A stretch of 64,000 bases of DNA from Mycosarcoma maydis (Eukaryota; Basidiomycota; Ustilaginomycetes; Ustilaginales), in NCBI RefSeq assembly GCF_000328475.2, contig NC_026485.1, positions 682,001 to 746,000 of the forward strand. The letters are read 5' to 3'. Below, one piece after another: positions 31,001 to 42,920 of this stretch (its first letter is position 1; every line of letters starts with the position of its first letter). The notes under the pieces are model-generated. The model was given only the letters and a program-made list of their open reading frames with translations, was not told the DNA's origin and made no database searches. Made by a program: the position numbers and the translations under genes.

Positions 31001-31211
31001 GCGTTCCGCCTGAGGTGGTGATTGTCGGCACCTCTGGCGATCGGATGCGCAGGGGCACCGTGTTACCGACATGCATGGTGGTGGATGTGTAGGCCGGGTT
31101 GTCAGTCGAACTGCCAGCAGTCAATGCTTCCTCACCAGACGCCAGGCCATTTGGGTTGGACCGTGATGCGCTTAGCCGCTTGGCATCGGATTGTCGCGAG
31201 CGAGAGAACAT
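28095..31211 (-). CDS. Large Ser/Thr protein kinase, CAMK-like, with long disordered N-terminus
   Basis: The 1038-residue protein has residues 1-590 Ser/Thr/Pro-rich and without a recognised domain. The kinase domain runs from about 598 to 1000: glycine loop LGVGAFSRVALGR, Lys in LVALKMLDR, catalytic NLVHRDIKLENILL, DFG in LIKLTDFGLSRF, APE as YAAPELI, and DAWALGVVLYALITGSLPF. All catalytic residues are present. Two insertions are unusual. One of about 35 residues with an Ala run lies between the HRD and DFG segments; a basic one (GEQRDPKQRKRHLLRIAKGD) follows LPFMED. The C-terminus has Ala, Ser and Gly runs encoded by a CTG/CAG array near 28250-28290. The substrate specificity is not identifiable; a CAMK-type fungal kinase is the best description. 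Start at MFSRSRQSDAKRL. Single exon. Confidence 0.88.
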   Translation of the reverse strand: MFSRSRQSDAKRLSASRSNPNGLASGEEALTAGSSTDNPAYTSTTMHVGNTVPLRIRSPEVPTITTSGGTPLSSSTSTAIANSFFQPAVPVQTASFASTPCPPHIVPAEPFDIPNQNFSMTSLDSFGAISMAGSTTVAEDGSNNGSRFGMSPPSSMLVAPRGKLSSASIRSQRNWDQFEGKPVSPLPSPAVDTEHEQAHDMFDVPIASGSRHTYPHAHTNGFNASTIQAAPMRDAPAESVSSATEAKSAVTPKPVTQPQGSSRNWSFFNSISSGPSVARAPSIKTSFPATRAEQYGSSDSFPPPTPLGAAATRSATGATLPAYVQSARLPSADLSNRTRLPSRLPSLPADSATIGGTGPSNTRSTSTLYSQQQQQPSGYLRHARISSGESSMSIEAGLYSPLSAVESQSAGEFSGLTSTSQLSLSGMSDAPSATLDGLPPNVPWAPESPHRIRTRSQLVLDDDRSAQSSPSSAVPARNEHRSWRDAGDASTDSISAVISHVGQRSSPAQSRAVLYPTPGSSTRSTNGASLTSGADGPNNAQSEPEPNSAKNHSDRRSRQGPSESATESSISPTPSSREKPSQPAIPESREEEEEGDNIGPYRIEKTLGVGAFSRVALGRLIREPTGGKPEKMIATLPELRQRALRTTDVARETDELVALKMLDREPCNNNERLKVSWVREVEVLKHISHPNLVRFISSFSTPLHHTLVLERVAGGELFDAIMSNFDQFAQREWLVRVIYMELANAIGWMHHVNLVHRDIKLENILLTVDLFAAAAAAATTVSTQGKASSTEPLRPHHLPTGPLIKLTDFGLSRFIDPSNPFLETRCGSEEYAAPELIIGKRYDGRKTDAWALGVVLYALITGSLPFMEDVQVGVNGAREGHGEQRDPKQRKRHLLRIAKGDLRWPSPANDACADQPDPAVCSASLRLVTPMAKAMVARLLRRDSTKRATPWDTWDEPWLLGGSFGYATQPASAFAAAAAAAAGSSSSSGGGQQIPNEASAAGQPLALHPDPRSQQGQLWLETHAAVRQDDVAPVARDD

Positions 31212-33643
31212 TTCAGCCAGTCATGAACCAGCTGAACGCTGTGATGGGGTCCTATGTTCGCAGCTGTCGCGAATTCCGAACGCGATGGAGAGATGGTCTA
31301 CAGAACGCTTTTGAGCTTATGGTCATGACCTGGCTAGGTGCCAATGGAACCGATACGGAGCTGCTTGGGGAGATGACGCCAACGGAAATGGATCCAAGCG
31401 ATCGGCTATCGGATCATGTCGAAGGCGCCTTGCCTTGTCTTGACGAGCTTGAAAAAGAGGTTAGATATGATCCGACAGGGCGGCCGGCAGCTGGTTGAGA
31501 CCGAGTGGGCTGTGGTTGCTGTGGGTTGCAGCCCTTCTTTCGCGGTCGAAAAGGCCGATGTGACCCACAGAGAGGCTGCGCAACCGATGAAGTGTGCAGA
31601 ATGAAAACACGAACAAATCGTGGCAACGTGGAGACAAGCCGCCTTGGAGGACAAAGACTGATAATGAAGAGAGGAAGTACAAAAGCAAAGCGGGCAAGCA
31701 AAGCAGCTAGCCTGCAGCGCTAACAAGATGCTTCAGCAGCTTCACAGCAGGTTAGGACGCCGGCAGTCTTGAGTGGCGCCAGCGTCTGACAATCACAATC
31801 ACAACCATGAGTATGTATGAGCGCTGCAGTCTGCCCTCAACTCAAAGATCACGCTCGAAAATTGAGATACGAGCCAATTCACCTGGTCACCAGAGAGAAC
31901 AAAGCGTGACACGACTCGCTCATCTCAACGCGATACGTGGTGAATAAAAGGAGCGCCCAAGATCCAAGGCTGTGGTTCCTCAGCTTTGTTTTTGGTCTTT
32001 TTTAGTTATTTTATTTCTTGATGAATGGCTACATAACACGTAACGTCGAGCTCTCGACAAACAGGAAAGCCAGCCAACATCGGAGAGCCCCTAACGAATC
32101 GCACACTCGCTCGCATTCCTGTCGCCTCACAGCCTACAGGAGCAGTGATTTCAAGACAAATTAAAAAATAATAAAAATGAATCGCGTATAAGACACGAAA
32201 GATGCGATCGAGTGCAACAAACACGAGATCAAATAACTACTGTAAGTTAGGCTCAGACAGTCGCCGTGGCTTGACAATTTTCTAGCCATGGTCAGGACCC
32301 TGGACGCCGCGGATCCAAGCTCAATCACGAATCGTGAATGTCGAAGCACTTGGGAGAGCATGAGTGACTGACACGATACTCTCGTGTCTGTCCTCTCCTA
32401 ATTGTCTGTTGGTTCGCTGGAAGGAAACATGACATGAATGCGGTCAAGACAGCTTCACGATTCTGCGAATCAGCGCCGACTTTACGCTCAGACTCAATTC
32501 GGTTGTGCATCTCGTATCGTGACCAGCCAACCTGCTGAAATTCCTCGTGGTCTCGGATTCCCGAAGTCCGCTTTCCGTCACGGGGCCTCGACGTTCGGTT
32601 TCCTTTGCCTGGAAAAGCCGATCGAAGCTTCCTCGCGTAAACAGCTGGCGATGGGCTTGTGACGGTTCGCACGAGAGTCTAGTTCATCCGCTTATTCTGC
32701 GAACCTCGACAGACGTGAGAACGCTCCAAGACTCGCCGATTGATGAAGACGAATTTGCCTCACTATGCAGGCACTGTTTCGTTCACGAACCGTCAATGTG
32801 CATGGCAGGAGCGTTTCATTTTGAATTCTCATCTTTTTGCATAGGTTTTTATCTTTTTATACCTCTCTTTTTTTTCTTTTTTTTTCTGGCGTGTTCGACT
32901 TCCTCAATTTCATATCGCGTAGAAAGCGACACGGTGGCGCGTCTAATAGGCGATACAGTCGTGAGTAAGTAACGAGGATCACCATAGTTGCGATGATGGG
33001 TCTGATTCCATTCGAAGCGGACAAGAGATGCTTGAAGAGGTCAGCAACTGATTTGAGTTTGCTTTTCAGGTCCTTCGACATACCATGATCTAATTGCCTA
33101 CAGCTTTCTGTTCGGAACAGCCTACTACAAAGCTCCTTATGTCTGGCGCTTCGAGGCCTGCAAAGTTACTGTCGCTTTTCGCAGGTGAAGCTGCACATCT
33201 TCGTGATAGGTCGGCTATGCCGATAGAATGGCCATTTGTGTGATCGGAAGCTTCCGACGAACATTCTTTGGGCAAATCAGCGAGAAGAAGCTTTCAGCCT
33301 TCTTGAGTGAATGCCTCGAAGCTCAGCCTTTGCTCTCGCAGGAAGCCAACCGTCGAGAAAACAGATCGACCTAAAGTGTAAGGGATGAAGTGCGCTTCCT
33401 GAAAGGGACCCGGAAATGGCAACCGAAGAAGAGCTGGGATGAGTCTCAGCTGGCTATGACAAAACTTGCTCTGCTCTAGCCTAACTCAGCACTAACTCGC
33501 CACTCCAGCGTCGCTACTCATGACGATGAAAGTCAGAGTAAATCTCAGAGTGTCTTCATCTGCAAACTATAAACACCCTTTCCGTCTGATCTTGCTCCTG
33601 TTGCTCTATTGACAAAATCGACGAAGAAAGAGTGACTACGAAC
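31212..33643. other. 2.4-kb spacer between kinase and HFM1, no gene supported
   Basis: The longest gene-free stretch outside the retroelement. It carries T-rich tracts (about 31985-32030 and 32864-32886), a palindromic motif copy AATCACGAATCGTGAAT at about 32324-32340, and short ORFs of 60-115 codons on both strands, none with a family signature. It includes divergent promoters for the kinase and HFM1. An unannotated non-coding RNA cannot be excluded. Confidence 0.5.
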
Positions 33644-36600
33644 ATGGCAGAAGAGCTTTCTTTCGAGCTTCTCGGGCAACAGTATGGATATGGAGGAAGG
33701 GGGCAGAACGACCAGATTTACGGCGTAGACAGCAACTGTAAGGGTGAAGAGGCTTCGGTCTTGTACTGCCATGTTGATGCCAATCACACACAATTCGGCA
33801 CGCCGTGGACAGCGAACGAACACACTTTTTACGAAGACAGCGCAACCCAGCAGCCTTCAGCTCAGTTATACAATGCGTCATCGTCGTTGGCGCATTCCTT
33901 TGATTTCAATCGTGCAGAAGCCGACGGTCTGGTCGATCCCTCTTATCTCATGTCAGTGGCTACAAATCCCTATCACTTCTTCCCGCCCTTCACTATGAAT
34001 GAAAGCGATCGAACGACCGAGCCGCGAGGTACAATCCTGAACAGCATCACGGAAGATACTGCAAACGCGTTTCTCTCAGAACAACGAAACGCTGTCGTTG
34101 CTGAGCCAGTGCCTGGACAAAAGGTACAGCTTGTTGCGGTCGCAAACTTGCGTGAGTATCCTAAGCATTCTTTACAGATTTCAGCAGCACATCGTTGACA
34201 TCTGTGCACTTGTGATCTTGCCTGTTGGCAAATTGTTCTTCATGTGGCCCTAGCTGCCCTGTACCGCCCTCTATTTTCGTTCCCATTTTTTAACGCGGTG
34301 CAGTCGCTTTGCCTTCCAAAAGTAAGAGAGGAGTCATCGCTCACGACATCATGATTAGCGGTCTCCGGATCGCATACCGTATCCAGTCAAGAAGCTGAAC
34401 AACAAACTCGCTTGTGCTTCCTATCATGCTGTCAATGTTATTGGCAGGTATACGGATCTGCGGAGAACGTTGTTCTGTCAGCACCTACCGGCTCAGGTAA
34501 GACCGTCATTTTCGAGCTGGCGCTCGTGCGCATGCTGTCCAAGGACGCCGAAAACGCGCGTGCCGTCTATCTCGCCCCTACCAAAGCACTATGCTCGGAG
34601 CGGACGCGCGATTGGTCGAATCGCTTTGGCTCGGTTGGATGCGCCGTGACAGAGATCACAGGTGACTCTGTTTATGGTCTCCATGTTGCTCGAAAGAGTC
34701 GTTTGATCATCACGACGCCGGAGAAGTGGGACAGTCTGACGCGCAAATGGGACGAGAATTCGAGCATCCTTTCGACCATTCGTTTGCTCCTCATCGATGA
34801 GGTGCACATTCTCAACGAGTCGCAGCGAGGTGCTCGTCTCGAAGTGGTAGTGACGCGAACCAGAAGCAGAGGTCACCAAGTGCGATTCGTCGCTGTTTCA
34901 GCTACAGTGCCGAACCTTGCAGATGTTGCAGCTTGGATCGGTCCCAACCTATCTCTACAGAGACGAGATCGTGCCCTCTCCAACAAGCAATCCGCCGAAG
35001 TTTTTCAATTTGGCGACGAATATCGGCCATGCCCTTTGCAGAAACATGTCTACGGCTATCCTAAGGCCAAGGACGAGTTTGCCTTTCAAGCCTACCTCAA
35101 TCACAAGCTCTTTGAATTAATCGAGACGCATGCTGCTGGTCGACCTTGCTTGGTCTTTTGCGCCACGCGTCGCTCCACTCTTCAAGCCGCCAACATGATT
35201 GCCGAGGCATGCAAGAAAGCCAAAGAGGCTGGAGGCCGCGCGACACTCTTGTCGCATGATACACACGGAAGTCGCAGCATGAATGGAGCGATATTCGACG
35301 ACCCAGACTTGACTGCTCTCGCGTCATTGGGCATCGCTTTCCATCACGCCGGTCTGTCCATCTTGGACCGACGAAAGGTAGAACAAGCCTTTCTTGCAGG
35401 AAAGATCGCCGTCCTGTGCTGCACGACCACATTGGCGACGGGTATCAATCTGCCTGCCTACTGCGTCATCATTCGAGGAACCAAGCAGTACGATGGACAA
35501 TGGTGCGAAATGTCTGAACTTGACCTCATACAGATGATGGGCCGCGCCGGACGCCCACAGTTTGATCGAAGCGGCATCGCTGTCATAATGTGTGAGGACA
35601 CCATGCAAGCACACTACCGCGAACTGGTTAGTGGAAGCCGCGACATTGAATCCAGCCTGGCGCCATGTTTGGTTGAGCAGATCAATGCCGAAATAGGCCT
35701 GTACGGCAAAACGACCGAGCCCGACATCGAAGACTGGATCCGACAGAGCTTTATGTGGACGCGCCTGCAAAAGAATCCGACCTACTACCTCAGTCAGGAG
35801 GAGGGGATCGGCCTCGACAGTGTCGAAGACATTCTCAAGCACCTCGTCACAAAGACGCTTACGGCCCTTGAAAACGCCTCCCTCATCTCCCGTCCCGCAG
35901 ATACAGGCGAAATTTCCTGTACTGAATACGGCGTCATCATGTCCCGCTTCTTCATCCGTCACAAGACAATGCTTGTGCTTATGAGAATTCCGCCAGCCGC
36001 GAACACCAGAACTATCCTGGAGGCCCTCTCTCAAGCGGAAGAGCTCGGAGACGTACGAATGCGAACGGGTGAAAAGAGTTTCTATAACTCGCTTCGCACT
36101 CATCCAGAGATTCGCTTCCCACCACGTCAGGTCGCGAGCGTAGCGGACAAGATATCACTTCTCATCCAAGCCCAACTGTCTGCGATCAATCTGTCACAGG
36201 TAGTCCAGCCGTCAGTAGGAGAAGCAAGTCCGTACATGGACCTCAAGCGCATCGTCCCGCATGCCACTCGCATAGCTAGGGCCATCGTCGACATCACCAT
36301 CCATCGTCGAGACGGTGCTGCATGCAAGGCGTCGCTGGATCTCGCTCGCTCGATTGCTGCCGAGGCATGGGATGGTTCTCCGGCAATGCTGCGACAGGTG
36401 GATCAGATCGGCGAGCGCTCCCTCAAGGCGCTGGCTAATGCCGGCATAACAACGTGGCAAAGCCTGGCAAGTACCACTCCTGCCAAGATCGAGATGATTC
36501 TAAATCGCAATCCACCTTTCGGCCGCAAAGTGATTGCGGCAGCACAGTCAGTACCACGGATAGGGCTTGAGGTCATGCAGCGAACAACTTCACCTCAGAG

Positions 36601-37879
36601 ATCATCGAGGTTGCTTTTGGCGGAGAACAGAAGCGACGATTCGACCCCATCGACGCAGCTTATAGCTTCAAGCATCAAGGTGGTGCTGGATGTGACGGTT
36701 CGGATCGAGAATCGAGCTACCTGCATGCTGAAAAGCAAGACATCCAAGATGGCGTTGAGTGTCTGCGTGCTCACGCTGACATCTGACGGCAGCTATGTCG
36801 ACTTTCGCCGTATGCCCATTTGGCGTTTTGACCCAGAAAAACGCTTCACGGTGCACGTAAATCTTGAGGATCCACGCATGCGCGTTCTGACGTATGCCGC
36901 ATGCGACGAGATTGCAGGGACGTTGATGCAAGCGAACTTGGTGCCCATGTCGGGTATGGCTGAAGGTCCTCACAGGACTCGAATCGCACGCGCAGAGCTC
37001 CAAGCTGGAGGCATGAGCGATGACTCCCCAGCTGTTGATGAGGCTCGAGCCAGGCCTTCAGAGTCCTTTCCTAGCGATAGTCGCACTGATCGTCCGGGAA
37101 GCACAGCGACGCAAGAGCAAAACAACATGGACGACGACTTGCGGCTAAAGAGGTGCGTCAAGTGGCGCTTATGGAAGGACTATGTTAGAAGCTAGCCAAA
37201 AACACTGACAATCCCTTCCTATTTGCAAAACATGGTGAAATGCGTCTTCGCTCCTGATCATAACAGGTGCAAGCACAAGTGCAAAGGCGCTTGTCGCCAT
37301 GTGTGCTGTCAGCGCGCGAGGGAAAAGGTGGCTGCCGGAACGATCGGCGAGTACCGCTTTCAGAGCCGCGTGCTCGAGAACAGCTCGCAAAGCATATCAC
37401 ACTATCTCAAACCGCTTCCGACGCAGGCGAGAGATTCTGGCACTCTGTCGCAAAAGCGCAAAATAGATTCGGTCCTGTACGAAGACGACCCGCAAGCCCC
37501 CCAAAATCTTTTGAGCAGGCTCATACAACAAGATGCCGAATACGACCGAGCTTTTGGCGGCGAAGGCTCGTTTCATATGCCGAGTGAAATACAGAGAGCC
37601 TCCCGAGGCGCAGACATGGCGGCCCGAGGAACCGGGGTTGACGAGTCGTTGGAGCCGAAGCTTCACGCTCAATCTAGCCTGCATGCCAATGTCGATACTG
37701 GAATACGTCCACGTAAGGGGCATTCTGGTGATGGGGCTGACCAGAGCTCTGCATGGTCCCATCAGTTTGATCTGAAGGAAGGTCGCGTGGCACCACCGAC
37801 TGACAGAGCCGCTCAGCGACGCTTCCTCAAGGACCTCAGGCCGCCACCATGGCTCGACAACCCAGTTGACGACATCTGA
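33644..37879 (+). CDS. HFM1: Hfm1/Mer3 meiotic crossover helicase, four exons
   Basis: Predicted exons are 33644-34151, 34254-34321, 34448-37152 and 37267-37879, giving 1297 residues. Donors are GTGAGT, GTAAGA and GTGCGT; acceptors CCCTAG, GGCAG and AACAG; all junctions keep phase. The 68-nt exon 2 restores the family's pre-helicase motif, LPALYRPLFSFPFFNAVQS, just before VYGSAENVV. Motifs: Walker A APTGSGKT (204-211), DEVH at 309, SATVPN, ATGINLPAY, QMMGRAGRPQFD (about 554), then winged-helix and Sec63 regions. Exon 4 begins with a Cys/His cluster, CKHKCKGACRHVCC (1095-1108), also found in HFM1 relatives. Mer3 unwinds recombination intermediates and stabilises D-loops for interfering crossovers in meiosis. 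The N-terminal 170 residues are not conserved as far as I can tell. Confidence 0.92.
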
Positions 37880-38730
37880 TTTTTCGCCCGAATTGGGTTG
37901 AGCGCAGTCGCCAAGAGGACCAAGATGCGAAGCTGTCTCCAAGTCTATGGTGTTTGCTGGCGTCATTGGGTATTCAGCATTCACGTTTCCATAGCCAGGA
38001 GTCAAAAAGGGCAAGTCATTTCTTGTGTTGGAGGTATACAGATTCGTGATTCGCGATTCACGATGATATTCACGATTCACGATTCAGATTTGTTGGAAGA
38101 CTCACCACGAATTTGAACTTGAGTTGAACTTCGCGCTTGATTCGCGAGCGTGATTCACGATTCACGATATTCACGATTTAAAATTCACAAATAAGTTATC
38201 ACGAAACGTGAACATACACGACACGGCGCGGCAGTGAAGGTCTCGCGACTGACACGGAACGCCCCGTTTTTTTATGTGGAAAATGAACGGATAGGTGAGG
38301 TTCGCGAGCGCGTCGCGCGACGCGGAGAGAGGCAAAGCAGAGAGCAACACTCACCTCACGACTGTGCACGCGAGGCAAGCTTGAAAACTGAGCTGAACCT
38401 TGCCAAGAAAGGAGAGGGGGACTCGCGTCATGAGGATCTTCTGCCATCTTGGTTCGGAACATCCGTTAGTCGGTTCCCTCACACCTCGCAACTCTGTCGG
38501 TATCTCCGTAGCAGTCTCTACGCAGCCTTGCCTTCAGCAATCTTGTAGCTCTACTCACTAAACCAGCGCCTGTTCCATTGCTTCTACATCTCCTCACCCC
38601 AACAAACGACTCGTTCTTCCCACCATCAGCTACCGTTCGTGTCTAATTCCAAAAAGAACGCCATCGCAGCCTTCCCACTCGATCGTCTGCGCACCTTCGT
38701 CACGCACGAGGATTCGCACACTCATCGAAA
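37880..38730. other. Spacer between HFM1 and MSH6 with a dense motif cluster
   Basis: 851 bp holding the HFM1 3' flank and MSH6 promoter. CACGATT-family motifs are concentrated at 38041-38190. No TATA box or ORF of note. Confidence 0.55.
38041..38190. repeat. Dense cluster of CACGATT-family motifs
   Basis: At least eight copies in 150 bp, including GATTCGTGATTCGCGATTC, ATATTCACGATTCACGATTC, GTGATTCACGATTCACGATA and TTCACGATTTAAAATTCAC. Confidence 0.8.
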
Positions 38731-41700
38731 ATGCCTGGCAAGGCACGTCCTGGCACCAAGCAGTCGTCGCTGCTTGGCTTCTTCTCCAAAGTCGCTCCTG
38801 CGCAACCCCCATCGTCAAAAGCATCGCCGCCGCAGCCTCCTTTTGCACAGAAACCACAACAAAAGGGCTCGAGCGGGAAGGCTTCCGAATCTCCCAAGGT
38901 AGCCGAGCCATCCAAGGTTCAACCCCTCGAGACGCCCCCGCCAAGCGAGTCCAAATTCAGCACTCGCTCCTCTCGACTACCTCCCACAGGTGACGATTCT
39001 GGAGCCGCAGCAGGTAGGCCACCGTCCTCCTCACCTACCCTTCACCGCTCCAGCTCGCTCTCAACCGAAAGTCTAGTCACCGCCCCACGAGCTGTTGCAC
39101 CTGCAAACAAGTCTTCCGAGTCTGACAATCTTACCCCTCCGCCCAGCAGCGACGTGGACGACATGGACATCGACGATGCTGGAGAAATTGAGCAGCCCCT
39201 CTTTCGTCGACGCGCTGCAGCTAAGCGACCTGTGACGTACGCGGAATCCGACTCTGAGGGTGGTGCGGCCATCGACAGCGATAGCGAAGACGAAATGCCC
39301 AGATTTTCCAATAGCAGAAAGCCTAGTTCGGCCAAGCGAGCTCGCAAGACCCGCGACGAGGATGACTTCATCGTTCCAGAAGACCACGACGAAGAGGACG
39401 AGGAGCTTCCGATGGATGCAGCCAACTTGTCCGAATTGGACGAAGGTCCAGCAAGCGAAGGCGAAGGCGACAGCGATGTAGGCGAGTTCAGCAAGCGAAG
39501 CAAACCTGGTACAGCCAAGGCGAACAAGAAACATACTGGAGCGTCTCCAGCCTCTGCTGCCACTACCTCGCGACCATCCGGAGCCAAATCGGCGCTCAAT
39601 GCCTTCAAGCTCGGCAACAGTTCATCGGGATCTTCGTCCTCCAGTCCTTTCTACCCAAGCGGTGCCAGCAAAGGCGCGACCCGTAGTGGAGCTTCCTCGG
39701 TATCTCTCTCTCATCTCACCAAAGCTGAACGCCGTATCATCGAAGAGAAGCGCAAGAAGGCCGACAACGAAGAGGCGTACAGTTTCCTGCTTGACCTGCG
39801 TGACAGGGACGGCAATCGACCTGGCGACGCAGAGTACGACTCTCGCACCGTCTACATCCCCAAATCTGCCTGGAAAGACTTTACGCCGTTCGAGAGGCAA
39901 TTTTGGGAGATCAAGCAGAATCATTGGGACACGGTGCTCTTCTTCCAAAAGGGCAAATTCTACGAGCTTTATGAGGAGGACGCGCTGATCGGTCACCGCG
40001 AATTCGATCTCAAACTTACGGACAGAGTCAAGATGAAGATGGTTGGTGTTCCCGAAGCCTCATTCGACATTTTCGCAGCCAAGTTCCTCGCTTTGGGATA
40101 CAAGGTGGGCCGTGTCGACCAGACAGAAACCGCCGTGGCCAAGGGAATGCGTGTTGGCGAACGCTCACGTGGCGGTGGCTCTGAAATCGTCAACCGTGAG
40201 CTTAGACACGTGCTCACCAGTGGAACCATTGTCGACGCTGCATCATTGCCCGACGATCTCAACAACTACTGCGTATCGATCAAAGAATCTGCCACCACCG
40301 GTCGCAATGGGCCCATCTTTGGCGTGTGCACGCTTGACGCAGCAACGGCTGAATTCAACCTCACTGAATTTGAAGACGACGAGTCAAGGACGAGACTCGA
40401 GACCTTACTCCGCTCGCTGCGACTGAAGGAAGTACTCCACGAAAAAGGTGGGCTTACAGCACCGACGCTGAGGGTTCTCCGCAGCACGGTTCCCAGCACA
40501 GCTCAAATCACCATGCTTAAGCCTGGCCTCGAGTTCCTTGAGCCCGAAACCACTTTACGCAAGCTCAACGCCCTCTTTAATCCTGACGTCGACGCCGAGG
40601 CCCGTTTGGACTCTCTTGACGCCGTCGATCCATCCTTGCTTCCGGAAGGCATCGCTTCCATGGTGCATCGACCTTGCGCCATGTCGGCGCTCGGCGGCAT
40701 GCTCTGCTACCTGGCTCAACTCAATCTCGACCGCGATCTATGCTCCAGCCGCAACTTTAACATTTTCGACCCGCTGCATCAGGACAAGTGTCTCGTTCTC
40801 GATGCACAATCGCTTACACACCTCAACGTGCTCCAGAACGACGAGGGGACCGATGAAGGTACGCTCCACCGCCTGCTCAATCGTTGTGTGACGCCCTTTG
40901 GTAAGCGTCTCTTCAAGATCTGGCTGGTCGCTCCACTTGCCACCGCTGATGCAATCAACGCACGTCAAGATGCAGTCGAGGATCTGCTCAAGAACCCTTG
41001 CTTTGGCGACCAGTTTGAAACATTTGGCAAAGCTCTTCCCGACATTGAGCGTATCGTGCCGCGCGTGCGAGCCGGCAAGTGCCGACCCCGTGACTTCACT
41101 GCAGTGCTTAAGTCGCTGGGTCACTTCGAAAAGGCGATCAAGCAGCTTCGTAATCAATGCGAAGGCTTTTCAACCGATGTCATGGATGGCCTTCTCAAGT
41201 CCGTCCCAGCGGTGTCTGCAATCGCCCGCGAGCTGCAGTCGAGCTTCAAAGTCACGGAGGACGGCTCCTTTACTCCGATCGAGGGCGCCTTCGAGCTTTA
41301 TGATCGAGCAGAGGCAGCTATCGCTGAGGTCGAGGCTCAGCTCGAGCATGAGATTGAGTCCTACCGCAAGCAGCTCAAACTCAACCCCGTCAAGTGTGCG
41401 TGGAAGCATCTCGGCACCAAGGACATTTTCCAGATCGAGGTGCCCGTTGCTACCAAAGTGCCCAGCAACTGGACCAAGCTTAGTGGCACCAAGGATCGAA
41501 ATCGCTGGTATTCGCCCAAGGTGCGCGATCTTGTGCAAGAGATCAAGGAAGCTCGCGAGACCCGCCTTGCGACGCTCAAGCAATTCCATCAGAGCCTATT
41601 CGCCAGCTTCTCCGAGCAGAGCGACGTGTTCCTTCGAGCTGTCAAGACGATCGCCGAGATCGACTGTCTCCTCTCGCTGGCCAAGGCGTCGTACGCGATC

Positions 41701-42764
41701 GGCGAACCCTCGTGCCGGCCCGAGCTGGTGCACAATGAGACGGCGCTGATCGAGTTCGAAGAGCTGCGCCACCCATGCATCGCGGGCGATAATGTCGATT
41801 TTATCCCCAACGACATTCGACTTGGCGGCAAGAATGATGAGGTGGTCATCTTGACAGGCGGAAACATGGCAGGTAAGAGTACCACTGCACGTACCTGTGC
41901 TACCGCCGTAATTCTCGCGCAGCTGGGCTGTCGCGTGCCGGCTTTGAGCGCACGTTTGTCGCCTGTGGACCGCATTGCCTCTCGAATGGGCGCCAATGAC
42001 CAGATCTTCGGCAACAACAGTACCTTCATGGTTGAGATGCTCGAAGCTTCGCGCATCATCAACGAGTGCACGCCCCGCTCGCTGGTCATCATGGATGAGC
42101 TGGGTCGAGGCACCAGCACGTTTGACGGTCAAGCCATCGCTTTTGCTGTGCTTCATCACCTGGTCAGCCGTACGCGCTGCTTGGCTTTTTTCCTCACGCA
42201 CTACACCAATCTGGCGTACGACTTTGACTCGTACTCGCGCGTCAGCAACAAGCACATGCAGGTGCTGGTGGATGACGACAAGCGCGAAGTTATTTTCACG
42301 TGAGTAGTTAGCTGGACTTTCCAACTATACGCCGGGCTTTTTGGGACATGACTGACTGACGCATGAATTGATCTGACACCAACAGATACCGCCTCATTGA
42401 TGGCATCGCCGAGTCCTCCTACGGCACTCAAGTTGCAGCGTTGGCTGGCGTGCCGCACGAGATTTGTGATCGCGCAGCTGTGGTCTCGAAGCAATTTGCC
42501 GACGCAACCAAAGCGAGCCAGTCGGAGAAAAACAAGAGCGCTATCCCGCTGACCTTGCTGAGCGACTTTGTTCACCTCTTTCAGCTGGCCAAAGGGCAAG
42601 CACCTGCGCCTAGCGACCGGAGTGCAGAAGCAAAGGCGCTTACTACCCTCTCGCAGCTCGATATCATTCGCTCTCAAGTCGCCGATTTAGCTAAAGGATC
42701 TTCTATCCGCGCTTCCACGTCATCCGTGAGCGCCCCTTCAACTTCCATCTCGACCTGTACGTAG
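38731..42764 (+). CDS. MSH6: Msh6, mismatch-recognition MutS homologue, two exons
   Basis: Exon 1 is 38731-42299 (donor AC|GTGAGT), intron 86 nt, and exon 2 is 42386-42764, giving 1315 residues. The N-terminus carries a PCNA-binding box QSSLLGFFSK (11-20) and a long acidic disordered arm. The mismatch-wedge Phe-X-Glu motif is Phe410-Tyr-Glu412 in KGKFYELYEED. The ATPase has Walker A as GGNMAGKS (from about 1043), Walker B VIMDELGRGTSTFDG, and after the intron YRLIDGIAESSYGTQVAALA, the helix-turn-helix dimer region. With Msh2 it forms MutS-alpha, which recognises base mismatches and small loops. The last residues before the TAG at 42762 are Ser/Thr-rich. A donor-like GTACGT at 42757-42762 overlaps this stop, and a possible intron would fuse MSH6 to ECO1 (see findings). 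Confidence 0.94.
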
Positions 42765-42900
42765 TGCCCTTGCATATTGCCAATGACCGCCCCTCCTTGT
42801 AACGAAAGACTCCCAGATTCGAGTTCCTGACCTATCTTGTGTGCTTCCCTCCCCTTTCTGTGCTTAACGATCTTGCTGATTGCTGTGGTGTCAAGAGCAG
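42757..42900 (+). other. Candidate intron joining MSH6 to ECO1 in frame
   Basis: Donor CGACCT|GTACGT at 42757, branch-like CTTAAC at about 42862-42867, acceptor AAGAGCAG ending at 42900. Exon 2 of MSH6 would end in phase 1, and 42901 supplies the two bases that restore TCA (Ser) and the ECO1 frame (VDRFDEMADV). Splicing would remove the MSH6 stop and give a 1715-residue protein. Not proven. Confidence 0.4.
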
Positions 42901-42920
42901 CAGTCGATCGGTTCGACGAA

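Noticed and set aside
32857..33081. 74-codon minus-strand ORF with a hydrophobic stretch
   Set aside because: Could be a small membrane protein, but it ends in a translated A/G-rich tract opposite a T run and nothing else supports it.
38041..38190. CRISPR-like look of regularly recurring short motifs
   Set aside because: Units vary, spacing is irregular, there are no unique spacers of fixed length, and the organism is a eukaryote.
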